Assembly (NCBI RefSeq): GCF_000090795.2
Contig: NW_003546314.1
Location: 42,094 to 97,863, forward strand
Direction of reading: 5' to 3'
Source: Amphimedon queenslandica
Lineage: Eukaryota > Porifera > Demospongiae > Haplosclerida > Niphatidae
Length of the DNA: 55,770 nucleotides
In this document: in pieces, positions 1 through 26,088 of the stretch
How positions within the stretch are numbered: position 1 is the first letter of the stretch
How the letters are laid out: the number at the start of each line of letters is the position of its first letter
The notes under the pieces: model-generated
Database searches by the model: none
The model's input: only the letters and a program-made list of their open reading frames with translations
What the model was told of the DNA's origin: nothing
Translations under genes and position numbers: made by a program

Positions 1-423
1 ATAGTTAAGTCATTAAGTCATTATTACCCTATATAATGCTGTAGATATGTGTACATGTATGTACGTGTGTATGTGGGTCAGTGGGTTACATGTTGGTGGG
101 TGATTCTTGGATTGTGTCGTCATCATGTACTTGTCTATGTAGTGAGTAACTTTTATGGACTGATGTGTACTTTTGTATATTTTGTACATCCTGTGGTTAC
201 TAGCAAAATTATTTTATCATTTTTCATATTAAATATATGATACATGTATATTGACTGACTGAGTGGTGAGCAGCCAATTAAGCAATTAGTGTCAGTATTG
301 TAATGTGGTAATGTCAGTAGGTATGAGGCTGTATTGTTGTGATTATCCTTTACATAGGAAGTTATGATATTATGTGAACTCTATGCATTATGTGCAATAT
401 GATAACTTGTAGTTATTTTACCA

Positions 424-510
424 GGTGAAGATATTTGATGCTTGGGGTGTTATTCCTGATATCATAATTCCAACACCTATCATGGTTCTAAGAATGGCCA
501 CAAAATTATG
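424..510 (+). other. possible terminal exon of an unidentified upstream gene
   Basis: A good acceptor (pyrimidine-rich, ending CCAG) is followed by an open frame beginning VKIFDAWGVIPDIIIPTP and closing at a TGA at about 510. It could be the last exon of a gene that starts left of the window. I do not recognise the peptide, and it does not match the RasGRP sequence that follows. A chance open frame is equally possible. Confidence 0.2.
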
Positions 511-1464
511 ATTCGTATTTTTATTATTATGACTAAATAGATTTCACTGTATAAACATTGATGAGATCACAGTAAGACGATGGATATGTTATATTTACCA
601 TTAATTAGGAAACGGCCTGATAACCCGATACCTCATAAAAGGTTTACTAGTAATTGTTATTGTTAGCATTAACTCACAGCGTGTGTCTTATGTGACACTT
701 GCCACTCCCCAGGAAATAGGACGATCAGTTTTACACTCAAATAATTACCTCGTTTTTTTAGTTTATACAATTACATTAATATAATAATTATTATTGTAAA
801 GGAAGTGCAACTACATGTAATTCTTAGCAACTAGTGCCTAGCGGTCTGCATTAGTATGTAGAATTATTGTTAGCCACCCATACTTCATTGATTATCATTA
901 TGACTACATTCATCATTCCTGCGGGGGCAGTTTCTTCATTGCTATCTAATTCTAGGAGAGAGAGTTAAAGCTTTATAATTACTTTTATTTCCCATCCTTG
1001 GATCAGTACTGATGTACATATAATGTGCTGATGCTCACAAAGTGAATGTGTGTGGCTCTTGTTTGTGAGTTGAAGATCATAACGAGGTTAAAGTGCCTCA
1101 ATGTTTGCATACAATTATAATTTCTTCCTTTTGCTTTGAGGAGTCGGTGAACACGTGTTCTCCCTCCCACTCCTTTCCTTTTTGTGACCATAACTTTGTT
1201 TGTCATTAGTCACTTTTACTACTCCCTCCCTCCCTCTTTCTCCCTTTACCATGAACTGTGTACTAGCCTTACTCTCTCTCCCTCAGTCTCTCTGTCTCTC
1301 ATAAGCACAAACACGTGTACGTACTAAATATTACCTCATTTCCTTAATTTCTACTGTGTTTACTCTACTCTACTCATATCCTTTCTCTCCACTCTGTCTC
1401 TCTCTCTGTCTCTCTGTCTCTCTGTCTCTCTTTGTCTCTCTCTCTCTCTCTCTCTCTCCTGTAG
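511..1464. other. non-coding stretch before the first RasGRP exon
   Basis: I find no convincing exon here. The REM domain and the first half of the CDC25 domain of the following RasGRP gene are not found, so they should lie left of the window and this is probably intron. It ends in a CT-rich polypyrimidine tract (about 1385-1460) that serves as the acceptor tract of the exon at 1465. Confidence 0.5.
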
Positions 1465-5707
<4,243 letters not shown>

Positions 5708-5938
5708 CCTTCTGACTATTCACTATTAATTGTGTGTGTGTATTTTTAAAAGTTATCATTAATTGTTGTTGCTTTGATCATGATTATTATTAATAATACT
5801 TTTGCTCTAAGGAAATTTAATTTGTAAGCTTTTACATGTTTACACCATAAATATTAGAGTAAATGAAATGTTTACACCTAATCTATAATAAGCCACGCCC
5901 TTTGAGATGAGCCCCACCCTTAATACTGAAAGGTAGCC

Positions 5939-8900
5939 ATGATTGATGTAACTCAATGGAGAGCCGCTATTGGTCACTGGAACTCCTCCAGACTTCGTTT
6001 ATTGACTCCTGCAACTGGTATTGATGGTGAAAGTTTGATGGAATCAATAAATGAAACTTTTAAAGCTGCTTCTGCTATTAAACCTGCTGATATCCCTACT
6101 GTTAATATTACTGCTGACTTAGCTGCTGCTGTTACTCATATTACTACTGCTTATTCTGCTAGTAGTACTGGATCTGATTCTACTCCTAATCCTACTGCTG
6201 AGGTCTCTACTAAAGAAACCATGCTTATTTATAAAGGAATGCTGTTGTGTGATACAGTTTCATATGCTGTCTACTTACTGTTGTACTTTATGCTCCTCCT
6301 CCTTTTATCAGGAGATGTTGAACTTAATCCTGGACCTATCACTGTGGAACAAGGTAACAATATAATGATTGGCCTAAACTTTATTATGATGTTTATTTTT
6401 ACAGTTCGTTCAAAAATAGATGAATCTCTTTTAAAGCATTTTGCAGATATAGAAAAAGCCACTGAGTATTGTATTGATGACATCAGTTCCAAGCTTTACT
6501 CCAAAAGTCTGATCACAGAATCAGTCAAAAAATCCCCAACATATCACAAAATAGTCAGTGAACTTAAAGCAGGAATGAGTTTACTATCAGACGTTTCACA
6601 AGTAATTGAACGTTATGAAACATTCTTGGAGTGTCTTTCATGTGATGGTGGGCCTGCTAAAGATGCAGTTGATAGTTTAACTTCTGATTGGAAAGATATC
6701 AACAAGCAATGTGATGAAAGTAACAATAAACCATAACAAATATAATTATTTATGATATACAATTTTAGGATTACAAACTTTCAGGGTTTCAAGGACAAGT
6801 GAGGAAGAGATAAAGCATGCTGTCTCGTCGTTAAATAGTTCATTTGCTAAATTATTAAAACATCTTAAAGAAGAGTTGAAAGATACTAGTGTATCATGTA
6901 TCATTGAGCACTTAAATGATGCTGGGTATACTTACCTACCATTGGATGAGTTGAAGACCTCCAGCGACACTACTGAGCTCATTAATAAGCTAAACAAGTA
7001 TTATGACTTTTTAGATTGTGATGTTCTTGAGACTATTGCTACAGAATTTACAACGCCAACTTTATCACAAGAATTTCTGGATCATTCAAAAGCTGCAGAA
7101 AAATTTCGTGAGTCCAAATCAGTTGAAGACCTCAAGGAATTCTTACAAGAAATTTTTAGTCCTCACATACACAACTTAGCTGATGCACCCAAAGCACACA
7201 TACGCCTTCAAAATGTATGGAGAGAGTTGCAGCTTCATAAGCTACGTACTCTCATCAAATGCTTCTTTCCTACATGTGATCGCTTGGCTCTGACCAAAGC
7301 AATAAGCATCACATGTTCTTCAGTTCACATTACATACTTCATGACTGAATCACCAAAAGAAATAGAAGACCTTATTTTACTTAACAGAGAAAAGTTAGCA
7401 TTCATGAAATACATTGGAGTCTATGAGTTATGCATTAATGGTGTAACTATTCTTCAGAGTACTAGTGATAAATCCTTTAACTTTGATACTGCTTTGTTAG
7501 AGGCAGCACAAGCAAAACAAGCTGAAGTAATAGAATTTATTCTCAAAATAGAATTTTGTAGTGATGCCATAATTACTAAAAGCATGGAAAATATACTGAT
7601 CACATTGCATTTTCACAAAAGTCATAATGACAGCATTATAGAAATACTTATTAACAAGTATTCCAACAATTTGTACAAAAGAGGATTTATACTAGCTGCT
7701 CAAAAGGGATTTATTGAAATAGTTTTAGAATTCCTTCAAAAGGAGATCAACCCAAACACTCAAGATAATGATGGCTGGACAGCACTCATATTAGCTAGTC
7801 AAAATGGTCATCAACAAGTGGTTGAGCTACTCCTTAAAGAAAAAGCTGATCCTACCATTCAAAAGAATAATGGTGCAACAGCACTCAATTTAGCTAGTCA
7901 AAATGGTCATCAACAAGTGGTTGAGTTACTCCTTAATGAAAAGGCTGTTCCTAACATTCAAGACAATGATGGCTGGACAGCACTCATGTTAGCTAATCTA
8001 AATGGTCATCAACAAGTGGTTGAGTTACTCCTTAATGAAAAGGCTGATCCTAACATTCAACACAATGATGGCTGGACAGCACTCATGTTAGCTAGTCAAA
8101 ATGGTCATCAACAAGTGGTTGAATTACTCCTTAATGAAAAGGCTGATCCTAACGTTCAAGACAATGATGGCAGAACAGCACTCCTGCTAGCTTGTGATGA
8201 TGGTTATCAACAAGTGGTTGAGTTACTCCTTAATGAAAAGGCTGATCCTAACATTCAAGACAATAATGGCTGGACAGCACTCATGTTAGCTAGTAAAAAA
8301 GGTCATCAACAAGTGGTTGAGTTACTTCTTAATAAAAAGGCTGATCCTAATATTCAACACAATGATGGCTGGACAGCACTCATGTTTGCTAGTAAAAATG
8401 GTCATCAACAAGTGGTTGAGTTACTCCTTAATGAAAAGGTTGATCCTAACATTCAAGATAATGATGGCAGAACAGCACTCCTGCTAGCTTGTGATGATGG
8501 TTATCAACAAGTGGTTGAATTACTCCTTAGGGAAAAGGCTGATCCTAACATTCAAGACAATGATGGCTGGACAGCACTCATAGCAGCTAGTCAAAATGGT
8601 CATCAACAAGTTGTTGAGTTACTCCTTAATGAAAGGACTGATCCTAACATTCAACACAATGATGGCTGGACAGCACTCATGTTTGCTAGTAGAAAAGGTC
8701 ATCAACAAGTGGTTGAGTTGCTCCTTAATGAAAAGGCTGATCCTAACATTCAAAAAAATAATGGCGCAACAGCACTCATGGCAGCTAGTGCAAATGGTCA
8801 TCAACAAGTGATTGAGTTACTCCTTAATGAAAATGCTGATCCTACCATTCAAAACAATAATGGCTGGACAGCACTCATGATAGCTAGTGCAAATGGTCAT

Positions 8901-9278
8901 CAACAAGTAGTTGAGTTACTCCTTAATGAAAAGACTGATGGCAGATCAGAACTTATGGCAGCTAACAAAAATGGTCATCAGCAAGTGGTTGAGTTACGTT
9001 CTGCTACTAAATGTAAGACAAGCAACGAAGAAAAAATTGAAGGACAAACCAGCCATCAGCAAAATACTTCTCAACATGATGTCACTGATAACAAGAAAAA
9101 CCAGGATAAGCATACAAGATTAATCAATGATGATGAAAAGCCAGAGTTCCACAAAAAAATTAAAGATAGAGCAATAAATCTTATTAAAATGGGATCATTA
9201 ATATCTGAATCAATCAGGAATCCATTCAAAGGAAAGATAATTGTGGAGAAAAGAAATATAATATATAGTGTGAATTAA
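5939..9278 (+). CDS. 2A-like peptide plus ankyrin-repeat protein
   Basis: Three exons (5939-6353, 6405-6719, 6769-9278) join to a 1079-residue frame. Residues 1-94 are Ser/Thr/Ala-rich; 101-124 are hydrophobic (YLLLYFMLLLLL) and run straight into SGDVELNPG/P at 124-133, an intact 2A/CHYSEL motif. Motifs of this class make the ribosome skip the Gly-Pro bond, so I infer a 132-residue leader and a separate 947-residue product. The second product has an unrecognised helical region (about 140-480), a degenerate ankyrin-like repeat, then 12 near-identical 33-residue ankyrin repeats (GWTALMLASQNGHQQVVELLL) and a shortened 13th, then a polar basic tail. Both introns are short and AT-rich. An alternative start at Met95 (6221, ACC before the ATG) would leave a short signal-like leader. 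2A leaders on repeat-rich innate-immune-type proteins are reported from sea urchin and other invertebrates; the function here is unknown. It is tail to tail with EPRS, 111 bp apart. Confidence 0.85.
6308..6337 (+). other. 2A-like ribosome-skipping motif
   Basis: Codons read SGDVELNPGP, matching the D(V/I)ExNPGP consensus at every conserved position. The skip would fall between Gly132 and Pro133, whose CCT codon is at 6335-6337. A Leu-rich hydrophobic stretch precedes it directly, as in the 2A leaders of some invertebrate NLR-like genes and non-LTR retrotransposons. Confidence 0.9.
7765..8995 (+). repeat. 99-bp ankyrin-coding tandem array with three-unit higher-order period
   Basis: Twelve full 99-bp units and one shortened unit encode ankyrin repeats. 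Nucleotide identity between units is very high. Units 4-6 and 7-9 show the same order of variants (HNDGW.., DNDGRTALLLACDDGY, DN(N/D)GW..), i.e. a duplicated block of about 297 bp, and unit 10 resumes with the H-type variant. Confidence 0.9.
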
Positions 9279-9389
9279 ATCTATTAAACTCAGTTCTTGT
9301 GGTATTTACTTTTGAAAAAAAGAAACAATGCATACAACACATTTAGTTTAATATTGTACACCACAAAATTCATCAAAAGTATTAAAATT

Positions 9390-21520
<12,131 letters not shown>

Positions 21521-21719
21521 TGCGTCAGAACAGATGAGAATTGATGATCACTTTGATCAGGCAACACGTGGGAGAAATAAAAGACGGAGAAAAACGGAAA
21601 AGCCAAACTAGTAAAATTAAACTTAAACCGCGCCCACGTTCCCGCCTTAATTAGCCCCACCTTATCCCCTCCCCCTTTTAAAATGGCTACCACTGAATAG
21701 GTCCCTGATCTTTCAAGCC
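21521..21719. promoter_or_regulatory. bidirectional promoter region of EPRS and AP4M1
   Basis: Only 199 bp separate the divergent start codons. It holds a CACGTG E-box (about 21565), a GC-rich block with CGCCCACG and CCCCACC motifs, and AAAATGGC (YY1-like) near 21680. No TATA box is obvious. Factor assignments are motif-based guesses. Confidence 0.6.
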
Positions 21720-24374
21720 ATGTTTTCTCAGTTGTTTGTATTGTCTAGCAGAGGAGACATACTCGTCTTCAGAGACTGTAATGAACAGAATAGGCACCTC
21801 CCATTAATTAATGTGTGCCTCTCTCTCCTTCCCTAATAGATAGAGGTGATGTTGACAAGGACACTCCTGACATATTCTTCAAGTACATCAAGAAATGGAA
21901 AGAGGAAAATGGAGCGTATCCCCCGCCGGCCATTGTATGTGTACGGCACTAAATTAATAAATACTTTTTGATTATGATTTATTTGTGGTTTTTAAACGAC
22001 CATTTCATTTCATTGTATCACAGAATCAAGACAAGACTCATTTCCTGTACGTACGAAGGAATAATCTTTATTTTGTGGGCGTGACTAAATTCAACGTGGC
22101 CCCTGCCTGTGCATTAGAAGTCCTTGGAAGGTAAGAAAGGATTATTAGTTTATTATATTGAAGAGTATGATAATGACTGATGGCTTGTTTTCTTATACAC
22201 AGAGTGGCCCAGTTGTGCAAGGATTATTGTGGAGTGCTTAATGAAGAGTCTCTACGTCTTAATTTTATATTAGTATATGAATTATTGGATGAAGTTTTAG
22301 TAAGTAATTTTACATGTACTGGGACATACATTAAGAACATGTTTCCAAGAGTGGATAATTATTACATGATTTTAAACTAATAATATTAGGTCTATTCTGC
22401 TAGACTACACTTGCGTTTAAACTTTTAGTGAGAAATCTCGATATTTAATTTAGGAGCAGTGTACATGCATTCTCAGACATATTGTGTACTCTTATCTCTT
22501 CTTTATTCTCTTTTGAGACACTAGTGACATTATTGATTGTTGTGATTACTTTTTAAGTAGAACAGTCTGTGTTTATGTATTCAAAAGTATATACAGGATC
22601 TGCTATGGCAACTGCTAACTACACGAATAAATTTCCATTTTATAATACATTATGATACCACATTAGACTATTTTTATACAAATATACACATGTATGTCTG
22701 ATTCATTTTATAATACATAAAGGCCTTTTCACACTGGCCAAAGTAATGCGCATTGATGCGCATTAATCGTGTTCACACTAGAGTGGTTTTCAATTAATGC
22801 GCATTGATGCGCATCACTCTCACTTCACCTCCAGAGGTGGATTGATGTGAAGTGATGCGCTTCAATCAATGTAAACCAATGGCAACAAGAACACAAATGA
22901 TACATGATTCAGCTGCTAGTGTGAACACAATCAATGCGCATTATTTCAACTGTATCAACAAAGCGCATCAAAGCGCTTTGAAAACTGTGCCAGTGTGAAA
23001 AGGCCTTTAGACTATATTAGACTGTGTCTTGATAATTATGCTCTTACATGTACATGATAGACTCTGTACATGTTTGTTTTGTGTATTTATTTATTTCATA
23101 ATTTGAGTGTGTGCTTGCTTTGCATGAGTACCTTGTGTGGTTTGTATTAATTGTTTTATTAATTGTTAGTCTCTTTTATGTTCCATTGTCTGTGACCTTG
23201 TTATGATAAACAAGTTCCAAATTATTACAAACAAACCCTTCGCTCCTTTTGATGCTGCTATTCCAAGTCACACCTCATAATTATCCTGTTCCTGCTTTTC
23301 ACTTTTGTCTCTCCCTCTCTCCTTCCTTCCCTCTCTCTCCCCCTCCTTTTTCTCACAGGATTTTGGTTATCCTCAGCAAACTAATACTGAGATTTTAAAG
23401 TCATACGTTTCTAATCAGCCAGTGGGTGTGGTTGTTGGCTCAGACTCCAGTGGTACAAAGCGTACATTACCATCAACAGCTGCTAATAAACCAATAGCAG
23501 TATCACTGGACTCAATGGTATACTAAACATTAACTTTATTAAAACACTCTCTCTCTCCCTTCCTTTTTACACATGTACATGTACATGTAAAAGTACATGT
23601 ATCTCTTAGTCTACATGTATTTCTTTATTATTTCTCTTTTTTCTTTATAGAAAGATCAGAAGTATGAGATATTTGTTGACCTTTTGGAGCGGCTAACAGT
23701 ACTGGTAGCATCAAACGGACACACACTGAGGTCACATATTGATGGATCACTGGTGATGAGGAGCTTCCTTGGGGGAAACGCAGGTTAGCTATATACATGT
23801 ACATGTACATGTAGTTTTGATAAGTATATGTATATTGTGTATCTGGATATTTATGCTTTAGAAAATTAAAGTTTTAGAAAATTGTTCAGGATTTACATGT
23901 AATTGTAATAAGAATATGTATTATTGAATGTGGCGTGTAATTATTATGCGTGATTTAATTTTTGTGAATTTGTAATCTAGCAAAATTAAGTAATGGCCAG
24001 ACAGACGGTATATCAATCCTGAATTCTTAGTACATGTGTCATTGGTCTTATAATGATGTTACTTAAGTTGATTGTACAACTATAAACCTTTTTGTAGTAC
24101 ATTCATAGGAACACACTTTTCATCATTAATGAAACATGTGTTGTACATGCATGTATATGCATTCATTGCATTGCAAGAAAATTTAAGGAATTTTAACTGA
24201 TAATTACTAAGCAGTTACAACGTGTAAAGTACTGAGCATTACATTTTGATTTTAGTCAATAAAGATATTAAAATGCTGTAAATAATCACACAACAATACT
24301 TTGATCAGTGTTTATTTTTTATTGTTTTATTTTTGCACAAAATTACACAAACATTTAACACACAAAAACACTTG

Positions 24375-24439
<65 letters not shown>

Positions 24440-25105
24440 TTACATACACACACACACGCACACTTACATACACACACACACACTTACATACACATGTACA
24501 TGTACATGTACACACCAGAGGTACATTTAGGTCTGAACACTGACCTGGTGATAGGACGGGAGGAGAGGATGGTACGAGGAACAGGATCCGTCGTCCTGGA
24601 GGATTGTTCATTTCACGAAAAGGCAAACCTGACAGACTTTGATAGAGACAGAAACCTTTCAATAGGAGCACAAGATGGAGAAGTAAGAGACAGAGAGAGA
24701 GAGAGGGAGAGAGAGAGAGAGGGAGGGAGGGAGGGAGGGGAGGGAGGGAGGGAAGGAGGGAGGGAGAATAATGAATTAGGTACATATATACATTTTGTAC
24801 TAGGTACATATATACATTTTGTACTATGTACATGTACATGTATCATGCAACTATAGTTCATGTATATTATGATAAAGACTACAGTTACAATGGTTTTATA
24901 GTCAAAGAGTAGATGGCATATGATGACAGCTGCTATATGTATCATTGTTTGTTATTCTCTGAACTAGTTCACTGTTATGAAGTATCGTGTGGCTGCTAGT
25001 GACATTCTGAATCCAATACCATTCAGGATATTCACTAACATTGAAGATGGACAGTTTCCAAGGTTGGTATAAGTGTACACGTATTAATGTAGATTTAATA
25101 ATATT

Positions 25106-25144
<39 letters not shown>

Positions 25145-26044
25145 TTTGAAGTATATTATTATACATATACATGTACATATGTATGTCTAATACGATTAAT
25201 TTATTTCATTTTAATTACTTTATATGTACATGTACACACGATTCTGATGTAACATGTATTAGTGCATACATGGTGTGTATACAATGACTATTTTAATGCT
25301 TCCTTCCTCCTTACTTAACGGAGACATGTACTAGCTGTGTACATGTACATGTATAATGATGATATCATACATTGCATGCACATACATGTATAAGATGTAA
25401 TATAACTACAAGTATTGAATGAATGTCTTGTGGTGGTGAACTCTGTCACTCTCCTCATCTTAATCTTTCCTCTTGTACTTTCATCTTTCTTGTATTTCTA
25501 TCCCCCACTCCTCTCATTCTCCACCACATTCCTCTTTTATTACTTTCATTAATTTGTTATTTTTTTCCTTCACTTTCTCATTATCTTCTTTTTTTGTTTC
25601 CTCTATGTTCTTTCTCTCTCCCCTTCCCTCTCCCTCTCAATGTATAGGAGTCTTCGTATTACTGTTAGAATAAAATGTGAGATGCCAGTCAAGTCCTCAG
25701 GGACCAATATTGTAGTTCGGATACCAGTACCTAAGACAACTATCAGGTACAGTGACATATTACTCTACATTGCACATAATAAGAATGATGATAATGCTAC
25801 AGGTGCGTGTACAATGTACATGTGTATAGTTGATAATGGAATCCTATTCCTTTAATGTATGTACGATGTACAGTTGTTGGTGAACCATGTTATTCACTCC
25901 TTTCACATTTCATTCCCTATTACTCCTCCTCCCTCCTCCAAATCTCCCCCTCTTCCCTTCCCTCCCCCTCCCTCTCTCTCTCTCTCTCTTCCTCTTTTCA
26001 TCATGTCTCATTTGTTCACTAATGATCCATGCACTCCATTCAAT

Positions 26045-26088
<44 letters not shown>

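Noticed and set aside
5939..6736. A stand-alone 265-residue protein ending at 6736
   Set aside because: A GTAACA donor at 6720 and acceptor at 6768 join it in frame to the ankyrin exon, which otherwise lacks an ATG at its 5' end.
5939..9278. Non-LTR retrotransposon ORF because of the 2A motif
   Set aside because: No reverse transcriptase, endonuclease or poly-A tail is present; the frame continues into ankyrin repeats and has introns.
24327..24945. Long open frames on both strands over CA/GA tracts
   Set aside because: Simple-sequence artefacts around AP4M1 exon 7 (24519-24682).
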